Assembly (NCBI GenBank): GCA_947452875.1 | Contig: CANGEZ010000006.1 | Location: forward strand, 1 to 24,339 | DNA: 24,339 nucleotides | Source: Chitinophagaceae bacterium | Lineage (GTDB): Bacteria; Bacteroidota; Bacteroidia; Chitinophagales; Chitinophagaceae | Direction: 5' to 3' | Program-made: the position numbers and the translations under genes | Shown: positions 8,118 to 14,976 of the stretch, one piece after another | How the letters are laid out: each line of letters starts with the position of its first letter | How positions within the stretch are numbered: position 1 is the stretch's first letter | Notes under the pieces: model-generated | The model's input: only the letters and a program-made list of their open reading frames with translations | Told to the model about the DNA's origin: nothing | Databases searched by the model: none

Positions 8118-9551
8118 ATGGAGAAGTCATTTGAAAAAGTCTGGCAAAATTGTCTCGAGATCATCAAGGATATCGTTGAATGGCAGCATTTCAAAACCTG
8201 GTTTGAACCCATCAAACCTGTAGCATTAAAAGAAAAAATTCTTACCATACAGGTACCTAGTCAGTTTTTTTATGAATATCTGGAAGAGCATTACGTTTCT
8301 TTATTAGCAAAAACTTTAAAGAGAGAATTAGGAAAAGAAGCAAGATTGGAATACAGAATAATGGTTGACAGCGGAAACAGTAAAAACAAACCACTCACCA
8401 TGGATGTTCCGGGAAGCGGGTATAAATTATACTCCAATAATGAAATGGATTTTCCATTGGTGATTAACAATCCTGTAAAAAATCCATTTGTTATTCCAGG
8501 GTTGAAAAAAATGCAGATTGATCCGCAGTTGAATAATTCTTACACATTTGATTCATTTGTAGAAGGAGATTGTAATAGGGTAGCGAGAAGAGCAGGAAAA
8601 ACTGTGGCAGAAAAACCAGGAACCACTTCTTTCAATCCACTTGTAATTTATGGTGGTGTTGGTTTGGGTAAAACACATTTGGCTCAAGCGATAGGTAATG
8701 AAGTAAAAAGACTATATAATAATAAGGTAGTTCTTTATGTGAGCTCAGAAAAATTCATCAATCAGTTTATTGATCATAGTAAAAACAATGCCATTAACGA
8801 TTTCATACATTTTTATCAATTGATAGATGTGTTGATTATTGATGATGTTCAGTTTTTCAACAGAGCTGAAAAATCTCAAGATGCATTTTTCTCTATTTTC
8901 AATCATTTGCACCAAAGTGGCAAGCAGTTGATTTTAACGAGTGATAAATCACCTAAAGATTTGGAAGGTGTTCAAGAAAGATTGTTAAGTCGTTTCCGTT
9001 GGGGATTGAGTGCAGATTTACAAGCACCGGATTACGAGACCAAGATTGAGATTTTGGAAAAGAAGATGAAGCATGATGGATTGGAGATGCCTAAAGAAGT
9101 AGTAAAGTATATCGCTTATAACATTAACAGCAATGTCCGTGAATTGGAAGGAGCGTTAATTTCATTGTTGGCTCAGTCTTCATTAAATAAGAGAGAGATT
9201 GATTTGGAGTTGGCCAAAAAAGTATTGCGCAATTTCGTGAAATCATCAAGTAAAGAAATTACCATCGATACCATTCAAAAAATGGTTTGTGATTATTTTG
9301 ATGTGCCTTACGATAAATTATTACAGAAAACGAGGAAGAGAGAGATTGTACAAGCCAGACAAATTACCATGTTCCTTTCAAAAGCGTTTACCAAGAATTC
9401 ATTAAAAACGATTGGCGAACATTTTGGAGGAAGAGATCATACAACGGTGATACATAGTTGTCAGACCGTGAAAGATTTAATGGATACTGATAATTTATTT
9501 AAAGAGAGTGTTTTGGAATTGCAGCATAAAGTGCAATTGGCAGCGATGTAA
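8118..9551 (+). CDS. dnaA: Chromosomal replication initiator DnaA
   Basis: This is a full-length DnaA of 477 residues. Domain I (about 1-80) has the typical KVWQNCLEIIKDIVEWQHFKTWFEP start. A variable linker is followed by the AAA+ domain: Walker A GGVGLGKT (179-186), Walker B LIIDDVQF (239-246), sensor-1 region LILTSDKSP, and ERLLSRFRWG containing the arginine-finger region. Domain IV carries the DnaA-box-binding signature GGRDHTTVIHSCQTV (from G437). It binds origin DnaA boxes and opens the origin DNA in its ATP form. The gene stands alone, followed within 115 bp by two tRNA genes. No dnaN or origin-like boxes are seen next to it here. Confidence 0.98.
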   Translation: MEKSFEKVWQNCLEIIKDIVEWQHFKTWFEPIKPVALKEKILTIQVPSQFFYEYLEEHYVSLLAKTLKRELGKEARLEYRIMVDSGNSKNKPLTMDVPGSGYKLYSNNEMDFPLVINNPVKNPFVIPGLKKMQIDPQLNNSYTFDSFVEGDCNRVARRAGKTVAEKPGTTSFNPLVIYGGVGLGKTHLAQAIGNEVKRLYNNKVVLYVSSEKFINQFIDHSKNNAINDFIHFYQLIDVLIIDDVQFFNRAEKSQDAFFSIFNHLHQSGKQLILTSDKSPKDLEGVQERLLSRFRWGLSADLQAPDYETKIEILEKKMKHDGLEMPKEVVKYIAYNINSNVRELEGALISLLAQSSLNKREIDLELAKKVLRNFVKSSSKEITIDTIQKMVCDYFDVPYDKLLQKTRKREIVQARQITMFLSKAFTKNSLKTIGEHFGGRDHTTVIHSCQTVKDLMDTDNLFKESVLELQHKVQLAAM

Positions 9552-9601
9552 GATCGGGCGTCAAAAAATCCGAAATTTTATTTTGAGTTGTTAAGAAATT
9601 G

Positions 9602-9633
9602 TTTGGCAGTTATTGATTACAATTGTATTTTTG
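9602..9633 (+). promoter_or_regulatory. Bacteroidota-type promoter of the tRNA genes
   Basis: TTTG at 9602-9605 and TATTTTTG (TAnnTTTG) at 9626-9633 are separated by 20 bp. This fits the -33/-7 consensus used by the primary sigma factor of Bacteroidota. The start of tRNA-Ser follows 32 bp later, consistent with a short leader. Confidence 0.7.
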
Positions 9634-9665
9634 CAACCCCTTTAAAAAGGGAAAGAATAAAAGGA

Positions 9666-9754
9666 GGAGAGATGCCTGAGTGGCCGAAAGGAACGGTTTG
9701 CTAAATCGTCGTACGGGTTACACTGTACCGTGGGTTCGAATCCCACTCTCTCCG
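9666..9754 (+). tRNA. tRNA-Ser (anticodon GCT)
   Basis: The acceptor stem is GGAGAGA (9666-9672) paired with TCTCTCC (9747-9753), with discriminator G at 9754. The anticodon stem ACGGT/ATCGT encloses loop TTGCTAA with anticodon GCT at 9700-9702. The variable arm is long (GTAC...GTAC stem), as expected for a type II serine tRNA. The T arm is GTGGG-TTCGAAT-CCCAC. CCA is not encoded. Confidence 0.97.
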
Positions 9755-9806
9755 CAGTTTGAAATAAGAGAATAGAAATTCTCAAGGGCTAATAAGAATT
9801 ACCGTT

Positions 9807-9881
9807 CGGGATGTAGCGTAGCCCGGTTATCGCGCCTGGTTTGGGACCAGGAGGTCGCAAGTTCGAATCTTGCCATCCCGA
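9807..9881 (+). tRNA. tRNA-Pro (anticodon TGG)
   Basis: The acceptor stem is CGGGATG (9807-9813) with CATCCCG (9874-9880), discriminator A at 9881. The anticodon stem CCTGG/CCAGG encloses loop TTTGGGA with anticodon TGG at 9842-9844. The T arm is GCAAG-TTCGAAT-CTTGC. CCA is not encoded. It is probably co-transcribed with tRNA-Ser. Part of its 3' end recurs at 11446-11528. Confidence 0.97.
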
Positions 9882-9937
9882 CAAAAAAAGCCATCAATTT
9901 TTATTGATGGCTTTTTAATTTAGATATATCAACAAGC
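9875..9937 (+). repeat. tRNA-Pro 3'-end/terminator direct repeat, copy 1 (att-like)
   Basis: This begins with the last acceptor bases of tRNA-Pro (ATCCCGACAAAAAA), runs through the terminator hairpin, and continues to AACAAGCA. An imperfect second copy in the same orientation is at 11466-11528. Between them lies the toxin/immunity cassette. The layout resembles attL/attR of an element integrated into the 3' end of a tRNA gene, with copy 1 completing the tRNA. No integrase is present. Confidence 0.5.
9890..9916 (+). terminator. Rho-independent terminator after tRNA-Pro
   Basis: The perfect stem GCCATCAAT (9890-9898)/ATTGATGGC (9903-9911) with a TTTT loop is followed by TTTTT. Seven A residues before the stem make it usable from the minus strand as well, where it could end the toxin/immunity transcript 110 bp past the last gene. 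Confidence 0.88.
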
Positions 9938-10025
9938 ATTCTGTTATCTGCTCCTGCCGTTTTAATTCTAATACTATAAAGTCTTCTAAAAGATCAGATG
10001 CAGATTTTAAAACTGCGATATCATG

Positions 10026-10313
10026 CTAAATCTCTTTATTCTTTTTTTTCGATTTCATAAAAATGTCTGAGATCACATACAGAAACCATAAGGATACTAA
10101 AGCGAAATAAACATCAAGGTCATTTCGGAGAAATAAAAAAATATAAAAGCCAAAAATCTCATCTAACGTTTTGCTATGTATCGATGTATAAAAATCGATT
10201 TTGAAATACAATAATAGCTCTATCACTACATAAGGCAAAAAAAATAAAAAATGTAAAAACAAGAAAAGAATGTATACAATGCCGAAGTAATAATCCAATC
10301 GTTTTTTAAACAT
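10026..10313 (-). CDS. Small two-helix membrane protein, candidate immunity protein
   Basis: This 95-residue protein is mostly hydrophobic, with one segment near residues 9-32 (FGIVYILFLFLHFLFFLPYVVIELLLYF) and another near 52-85 (FYIFLFL and YFALVSLWFLYVISDIF), ending in a strongly basic tail (MKSKKKNKEI). It has no motif I recognise. Its ATG overlaps the end of the preceding type-44-like toxin gene by 8 bp, so the two are translationally coupled. A small gene directly downstream of a polymorphic toxin domain is usually the immunity gene, which is the basis for the call. A membrane location would be unusual for neutralising a nuclease-type toxin, so an accessory or transport role is also possible. 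Confidence 0.6.
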   Translation of the reverse strand: MFKKRLDYYFGIVYILFLFLHFLFFLPYVVIELLLYFKIDFYTSIHSKTLDEIFGFYIFLFLRNDLDVYFALVSLWFLYVISDIFMKSKKKNKEI

Positions 10314-11190
10314 AAAGCAATGGGTTTGAAAGTTGTTTTCGGGCGATATGATTATTATAGATAGCTATGCCTCTTTGAATGGAATATGTGTCCTTACTTT
10401 CATCTAAACCACTTTTTAATATTTGATTCACATTTGCGCCAAAAAATAAATCTTCCTCTGAAATACCAAAGGCGGTACCAACAGCTCCGTACAGAATATT
10501 GCCGTAATCGTCATATCGAACCAAGGTGTTATTGTAAATAGACCATTCGCTTACAGCCGAAGGATGGAATTCCTTTCTTTTTATGTCAAGTGGTTTATGA
10601 TCATCAACCATTGAACGCCAGAAAATCAATTTTTGTTTATAATTGTCCTTATACGCTGGTTTTAACTTGGAAAAATATTTTAACCAGTACTTTAAAAGTA
10701 GATTGAATTTCTTAGTGTGGTCTTGTAAATTATCCCAAAGCACAGGATCCCCTTGTTTGCTGGGTCGACCACCGGCTTTTCCTTCTAATTTTTTAATGCA
10801 ATGTAAAAGTGGCGAACTGCTCTGCCAACCTAATTTTGCACTATTGTTTTTAGTAACGAAAATAAAATGTGGTTTCCCAATCTTATCTATTATTCCTCCA
10901 GTGTTTATATTTATTAGAACAGAATTTCGTTTGGGAAGATTTTTACTATATGAATAATCACAATTATTTTGATCGAGTTTGTTAATTGTATATCCTATTA
11001 TACTTCCTGCCATCATACTTTCCCCCCAATACTTTACATGTTGATTCTTGGAACGACTCAAATACATTCCTGGCAATAAACCAAGTAGTAGCTTAATGGC
11101 GGGGTTGTATTCTTTAAGGGTTGAGGTCTGAAAAATTGAAAACCCAGTTGTTGCAACAATAAATGAATTACTTTTTTCTATACTTATCAT
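10306..11190 (-). CDS. Polymorphic-toxin-type-44-like protein
   Basis: This 294-residue protein has a C-terminal part (about residues 200-285) that resembles the polymorphic toxin type 44 domain (Ntox44, PF15607) as I remember it. Matching elements are FWRSMVDDHKPLDIKRK, then DYGNILYGAVGTAFGISEE, then DTYSIQRGIAIYNNH; the core DYGNxxYGAxGxAxG is the most telling. The domain is predicted to be a toxin; its chemistry is not certain. The N-terminal ~70 residues are moderately hydrophobic (AIKLLLGLLPGMYLS). No Rhs, T6SS, T9SS or signal-peptide module is fused, and an in-frame stop about 45 bp upstream rules out a longer protein. It overlaps the small membrane gene downstream by 8 bp. Its position beside tRNA-Pro between direct repeats suggests acquired DNA. 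Confidence 0.62.
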   Translation of the reverse strand: MISIEKSNSFIVATTGFSIFQTSTLKEYNPAIKLLLGLLPGMYLSRSKNQHVKYWGESMMAGSIIGYTINKLDQNNCDYSYSKNLPKRNSVLININTGGIIDKIGKPHFIFVTKNNSAKLGWQSSSPLLHCIKKLEGKAGGRPSKQGDPVLWDNLQDHTKKFNLLLKYWLKYFSKLKPAYKDNYKQKLIFWRSMVDDHKPLDIKRKEFHPSAVSEWSIYNNTLVRYDDYGNILYGAVGTAFGISEEDLFFGANVNQILKSGLDESKDTYSIQRGIAIYNNHIARKQLSNPLLYV

Positions 11191-11465
11191 AAAAATTTCG
11201 AATCTTTGAGTTCCAAAAAAAATTTGAATTGAAGTTTTTTAAATTTTTATCATTATAATATAAGAAAAATAAATGACATATCAAAATAAATTTTATCAGT
11301 TTGGTTGATTTATGTTCTTGTTTTTATAAAATCAAAATTCTAGTGTAGTTCATAAGGGAATATCAAATTGCCAATGAGCAGTTTAGATTTGGATTCGAAT
11401 AATATTATTTTTCAAAAGCTAAAATGGCTTTCAAATTCTCCCAAAAGTTTGAACTCCCGGTAATT

Positions 11466-11528
11466 ATCCCGACAAAAAACATCAATTTTCATTGATGGTT
11501 TTTTTAAATTTAAAATAGTCGACAAGGC
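11466..11528 (+). repeat. tRNA-Pro 3'-end/terminator direct repeat, copy 2 (att-like)
   Basis: ATCCCGACAAAAAA, then ATCAATTTTCATTGATGG, T-run, and GACAAGGCA, aligned base for base with small gaps to 9875-9937. A weaker match extends upstream (AGTTTGAACT at 11446-11455 against AGTTCGAATC at 9860-9869 in the T arm). The rest of a tRNA is not recognisable here. Confidence 0.5.
11474..11497 (-). terminator. Terminator of the DinB-like/NRDE/ATP-grasp unit
   Basis: On the minus strand the stem CATCAAT-GAAA-ATTGATG (11497-11480) is followed by TTTTTT (11479-11474), about 50 bp after the ATP-grasp stop. T residues after the stem on the plus strand (11500-11505) make it bidirectional. It is part of repeat copy 2. 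Confidence 0.7.
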
Positions 11529-11547
11529 AAAAATCCCTTTCTTTTAA

Positions 11548-12495
11548 TCATTGTTTGTAACGCTCCAAAACAACCCGATAAAAAAGCATTTGATGTCTAA
11601 ATATCTCTTTTTGTGCATACCAAAATGAGTGACTAGGGTCGTAAATATGAGTTGGTTCACTTTTGGCTCCGTTTATTTCAATGATCATAAAGTTTTTACC
11701 AGCTACCAAATCAGCAAAATTATCATATCTGATATCTAATCTACCATAGTAAAAACCTTCTATTTTGCTCAGGATTCCATCAAATGTTTTTTCTAATTGG
11801 GGAGTTATCAGATGGCGTCCATCTAGAAATTCAGTACCTCGGTTGTGATTGCCAAATGGAACAAGACATCTCTCTTCATTTAAAGGCAGAATTTCTTCCA
11901 AATTTAGTTGTGATTTGAGTTTAGGTATTTGCATTTCAAATCGCGGATTTTGTAAAAGCAAATCATAAATAGTTTGCAAGCCATCGCCTTTTACTTCTAA
12001 AAATTTCTTTATGGTAATTCCTGTTATTTTGCCATTGGATTTATCTGGTATTCTGCAATAAAATAACCCAATCTCATTAGGGTAGTTACATTGCTCTTGA
12101 ATCAGAAAATCTTTTTTGATGGAATCTCTGTAAGCAAATAGAGATTCATAATCTGCAATCAATTTTACTCCAATGCCTCTCAAACCAACATCAGGCTTAA
12201 CTATTAAAGGGAATGTGAAATTATTTTGTTGTAAGATTTGATGAAAGTCGTAAGGCTCAGACTCAGAAATCAATATTGTTTTAGAATATAAATTTTCCGG
12301 CAACAAATCATAAATACTTTTTTTACCATCGCCTATCAAGCCTCCATTTTTAAAAGCGGGATTAGAATATTTATAAAAGCGAAATGACCGAAATCGAATC
12401 ATGCAGTAAAGCCAAAAGAAAAATGTTGGCAAATAAACTAAATAAGCCGGCCAATATTCCCAATGTGTAATTTTATGCCACCACAGTCTCAGCAT
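11548..12495 (-). CDS. Membrane-anchored ATP-grasp protein (D-Ala-D-Ala ligase-like fold)
   Basis: This 315-residue protein has one N-terminal membrane helix (about residues 15-34, WPAYLVYLPTFFFWLYCMI). The rest fits the ATP-grasp fold: the nucleotide-binding lysine in FPLIVKPDVGLRGIGV (K100 with the glycine-rich loop 104-109), the hinge LIQEQ (E134), and the metal-binding strands YGRLDIRYD (D254) and MIIEINGAKSEP (E273, N275). ATP-grasp enzymes join a carboxylate to an amine or thiol through an acyl-phosphate; the substrate here is unknown. The ATG start overlaps the end of the NRDE gene by 23 bp, indicating coupled translation. It is the last gene of a three-gene unit and is followed by a terminator. 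I would not call it ddl: the length, membrane anchor and context differ. Confidence 0.8.
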   Translation of the reverse strand: MLRLWWHKITHWEYWPAYLVYLPTFFFWLYCMIRFRSFRFYKYSNPAFKNGGLIGDGKKSIYDLLPENLYSKTILISESEPYDFHQILQQNNFTFPLIVKPDVGLRGIGVKLIADYESLFAYRDSIKKDFLIQEQCNYPNEIGLFYCRIPDKSNGKITGITIKKFLEVKGDGLQTIYDLLLQNPRFEMQIPKLKSQLNLEEILPLNEERCLVPFGNHNRGTEFLDGRHLITPQLEKTFDGILSKIEGFYYGRLDIRYDNFADLVAGKNFMIIEINGAKSEPTHIYDPSHSFWYAQKEIFRHQMLFYRVVLERYKQ

Positions 12496-13192
12496 TTATT
12501 ATCGTTTTTTCGTCAGTCAACAAATCTACATGTGATAATGTAAAATCTTTGTGGGTCATTATGCACTGAGTAATATTTTTAGTTATTACAAGCTCTTTTG
12601 AAATGGAGTGTGATTCAGCATCAACATTTTCTTTTTTTGTTGTGGAATGAAAATTCAGAATTCTATCGGCATCTATATTCGAAATATTTTCATATAAGAA
12701 ACCCTTAAACATGACTTTTTTTTGCGAGATAATGTCGTCTGAATATAAAGTGGCAGAGGACCATATATACGATTCATCCGGATTCAAAGGAATTGATTCT
12801 TTATTTGTTCCATCCCATCTTAATTGATGAAGCATCCCATTTGAAAAAGCAATAATTGTAAAGGGTTCTATATTTTCCAGATTCAATGCTTCCCAACCTG
12901 AAATCATTTCTTTTTTCATGATCAGCTCTAATAATACCAAGCCTCTGCTTTTATGATATGGGCCTTGAGAAACATGTTTTTTTTGTGCTCCGTTTAACAG
13001 GATACAAATCCTGCCATCGTTTTTTATACAAAACCAAGTGCCATTTCCTTGCGGGTCTTTAGGATAATACAAATGAAAATCACCGCTGTAATATTTTTGG
13101 GGATGAAGTGCAGAGGTGCGCTTGATATTTTCATCTCTGTTGGATGTAAAAAAATATTGATTGTTATGTTTGATATAGGTTACTGTGCACAT
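12473..13192 (-). CDS. NRDE family protein (TANGO2-like)
   Basis: This 239-residue protein opens with MCTVTYI and carries the family-naming NRDE at residues 18-21 (FFTSNRDE). Further family-like segments are NGTWFCIKNDGRICILLNG and SYIWSSATLYSD. In this family Cys2 is conserved and the fold resembles N-terminal nucleophile hydrolases; eukaryotic TANGO2 has been linked to haem trafficking and lipid/CoA metabolism, but the bacterial role is not known. The start overlaps the end of the DinB-like gene by 13 bp and the end overlaps the ATP-grasp gene by 23 bp, so the three genes are very probably one functional unit. Confidence 0.86.
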   Translation of the reverse strand: MCTVTYIKHNNQYFFTSNRDENIKRTSALHPQKYYSGDFHLYYPKDPQGNGTWFCIKNDGRICILLNGAQKKHVSQGPYHKSRGLVLLELIMKKEMISGWEALNLENIEPFTIIAFSNGMLHQLRWDGTNKESIPLNPDESYIWSSATLYSDDIISQKKVMFKGFLYENISNIDADRILNFHSTTKKENVDAESHSISKELVITKNITQCIMTHKDFTLSHVDLLTDEKTIINAETVVA

Positions 13193-13713
13193 TGAGTTCT
13201 GTACTTGATGGTAGATTTCGCTACTCCAAAATTTTCGTCAACAATATTTTTACCCAAAGTGTTCAAACCGATTTTTATTAAAGCCTGGTGATGAATACAG
13301 TGTTCTAAGTTGTATAAGATTTCTCTGAAATAGTTGCTTTGAATGATTTCGTCATTTACTTGAGGGTACACATCATTTTCATAAGATGTGGCGTCTGGCC
13401 TGTAGATAATATCTATAGATTTATCGGGTTTTTCTATCTCTGATAAAATCTTGTTTATTCTTTCAATCGCAAAATTGATTTCTGTCTGAATCCTCACATT
13501 ACGTTCTCTATTTTCGTAATCAATCAACCCCAACTCATAATCTTTTATTGGCTTTTCAAACAACTCAATAATGTGTCGAGTATGTTCGCCAATTGAACTT
13601 TTATCTAAAATATCCAAAGGCATTGAAAATTCATTGTCATTTAATTGAATCAATGTATTCATCAATTGATAGAGAATACTATTTACTTCAGAAAAAATTC
13701 TATGACCAATCAT
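13180..13713 (-). CDS. DinB/YfiT-like four-helix protein
   Basis: This 177-residue, helix-rich protein has the histidine pattern of the DinB/MDMPI superfamily: H44 (SIGEHTRHIIELF, on the second helix) and H138/H142 (LEHCIHHQALIKIGL), which usually bind one metal ion. Members include thiol-dependent transferases and many proteins of unknown role. The C-terminal ending (FGVAKSTIKYRTQCAQ) looks conserved in Bacteroidota members of this subgroup. It is the first gene of the DinB-like/NRDE/ATP-grasp unit and overlaps NRDE by 13 bp. It is not the DNA polymerase IV once also called DinB. Confidence 0.75.
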   Translation of the reverse strand: MIGHRIFSEVNSILYQLMNTLIQLNDNEFSMPLDILDKSSIGEHTRHIIELFEKPIKDYELGLIDYENRERNVRIQTEINFAIERINKILSEIEKPDKSIDIIYRPDATSYENDVYPQVNDEIIQSNYFREILYNLEHCIHHQALIKIGLNTLGKNIVDENFGVAKSTIKYRTQCAQ

Positions 13714-13758
13714 CTGTTTTTTATTTTGAAGCTGATTAATTGTTTAGGTATATTTTAA

Positions 13759-13817
13759 ATTCAAAATGAAAAATTCAAAAGTTAAAATTGTTTATTTTTT
13801 TACTTTTTACTTTGAAT
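13759..13817. repeat. AT-rich imperfect inverted repeat between two operons
   Basis: The left arm ATTCAAAATGAAAAATTC (from 13759) pairs imperfectly with the right arm ending ACTTTTTACTTTGAAT (13817). It lies between the stop of the Rieske-flavoprotein gene and the start of the DinB-like gene, so it may form a weak hairpin at the end of the redox transcript. It includes the 20-mer (13770-13789) that recurs with one mismatch at 5423-5442. Confidence 0.45.
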
Positions 13818-13844
13818 GATTCTTTTGATAATCTTCAGACTACA

Positions 13845-14975
13845 TTAAATATTCATGTCTTTATTCTCAATATCGAAGGAAAGAGAATCACTTCTTTTTG
13901 GTTTTATAGCATGAATATTTCCATTGTCAATTTTTTTGATTTGTTTTAGCACTTCAACAGCGTTATCGACTATTTCATTTGCAGTACGTTTTATATACTC
14001 GCTTTTTTTGAATTGCATTACATTTTTATCCATGTCCTCTGAAGTCCATCCACGACTCCATCCTAAAAAACTGAATGGAGGAAAAGTGAATCCAAGATCT
14101 GTAAAGAAACACATCATTTGTCCGGCTACTTGTTGAATATTATCTTGCCCACCCGTGATGATAAATGATGCTACTTTATTTTTAACAAGCACTTTATTGT
14201 TGATGGTAATTTGATTTTGAACACAGTTTAATCTTTCCGCCATTTTATAATACAAAGCAGAAGCATTTCCCCAACGAATAGGAGTAGACACAATTACGAT
14301 GTCCGCCCATAAAATCATACTTTCATACACTTCGGTCATCCCATCTTCGGGATTCATTTCAGTAATGCTACAGGGCCATGTGCATGCATGACTATGTTGC
14401 GAATAGTATCCTTCACAATTTTTAAATTCTAAATCTCTTAACTTAACCATTTTTGTAGTAGCGCCATATTTCTCTACAGCATAAGACAAAGATTTTTCCA
14501 AAGCATCTTCAGAAGTTGAAAATCTTGGTAGTTGACTAGATAAGTTTGTAGTACTTATACCTAAAATATTCAAACTCTTTTCTGAAGTCTGATATTTGAG
14601 TTTTAATAAATCTTCCAATAAAGAATTATTATGGTGCTCTCTATGAGCTTTCACTATTGGTTCTTCGCTAACCGAAATAAATTCCGATTCTATTTTTACT
14701 TCGTATAATGCTTGTTGATCAGGAAATCCCGGAGGGGCACTTCCCGTTTCAATATTGTATTCCCAGCCATGCCAGGGGCAAGTCACATACATGCCATCAT
14801 ATTTGGCAGCCACTTCGCCCAATCCTAATGGTCCGGCTTTGTGTAAACAAGCATTGGCGATTGCAGAAATTTTACCATTGAAATGAAATAGCGCAACCTT
14901 TTTTTTACCAATATTCACAATTTTTTGAGAATTATCTGGCAATTCATCTTTATGACAAACTCTAATAAAATTCAT
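13845..14975 (-). CDS. Rieske [2Fe-2S] - FMN reductase fusion protein
   Basis: This 376-residue protein has two parts. Residues 1-105 are a Rieske-type ferredoxin with cluster ligands C43 and H45 (ACLHKAGPLG) and C66 and H69 (VTCPWHGWEY). Residues ~134-350 are a flavodoxin-like, NADPH-dependent FMN reductase domain (LNILGIST at the phosphate loop, then C187, C198 and C202, then ADIVIVSTPIRWGNASALYYKM). No membrane helix or signal peptide is seen, so it should be cytoplasmic. It starts 1 bp after the stop of the membrane Rieske/haem protein. The likely role is electron transfer between a reduced flavin and the iron-sulfur centre, delivering electrons to or from the membrane partner. It lacks the catalytic mononuclear-iron domain of ring-hydroxylating dioxygenases. 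Confidence 0.85.
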   Translation of the reverse strand: MNFIRVCHKDELPDNSQKIVNIGKKKVALFHFNGKISAIANACLHKAGPLGLGEVAAKYDGMYVTCPWHGWEYNIETGSAPPGFPDQQALYEVKIESEFISVSEEPIVKAHREHHNNSLLEDLLKLKYQTSEKSLNILGISTTNLSSQLPRFSTSEDALEKSLSYAVEKYGATTKMVKLRDLEFKNCEGYYSQHSHACTWPCSITEMNPEDGMTEVYESMILWADIVIVSTPIRWGNASALYYKMAERLNCVQNQITINNKVLVKNKVASFIITGGQDNIQQVAGQMMCFFTDLGFTFPPFSFLGWSRGWTSEDMDKNVMQFKKSEYIKRTANEIVDNAVEVLKQIKKIDNGNIHAIKPKRSDSLSFDIENKDMNI

Positions 14976-14976
14976 G

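Larger units (their letters stand above)
11191..11547. other. 357-bp intergenic region containing an att-like tRNA remnant and a terminator
   Basis: It lies upstream of the toxin gene and downstream of the ATP-grasp gene. The stretch 11191-11440 is very AT-rich and shows no gene; it should contain the toxin promoter, but no clear TAnnTTTG box was found. From 11446 it resembles the 3' part of tRNA-Pro (AGTTTGAACT, then ATCCCGACAAAAAA after a 5-base expansion) and the following hairpin. Confidence 0.6.

Noticed and set aside
9602..9770. CRISPR array or structured ncRNA next to dnaA
   Set aside because: The structured elements here are fully explained by a promoter and tRNA-Ser; no spaced direct repeats are present anywhere in the window.
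10643..10957. 104-residue plus-strand frame inside the toxin gene
   Set aside because: It is antisense to the toxin frame, which carries the type-44-like motif and overlaps its partner gene in the usual way.
11548..12495. D-alanine-D-alanine ligase (ddl)
   Set aside because: It shares the ATP-grasp fold but has an N-terminal membrane helix and sits in an unrelated unit; no peptidoglycan genes are nearby.
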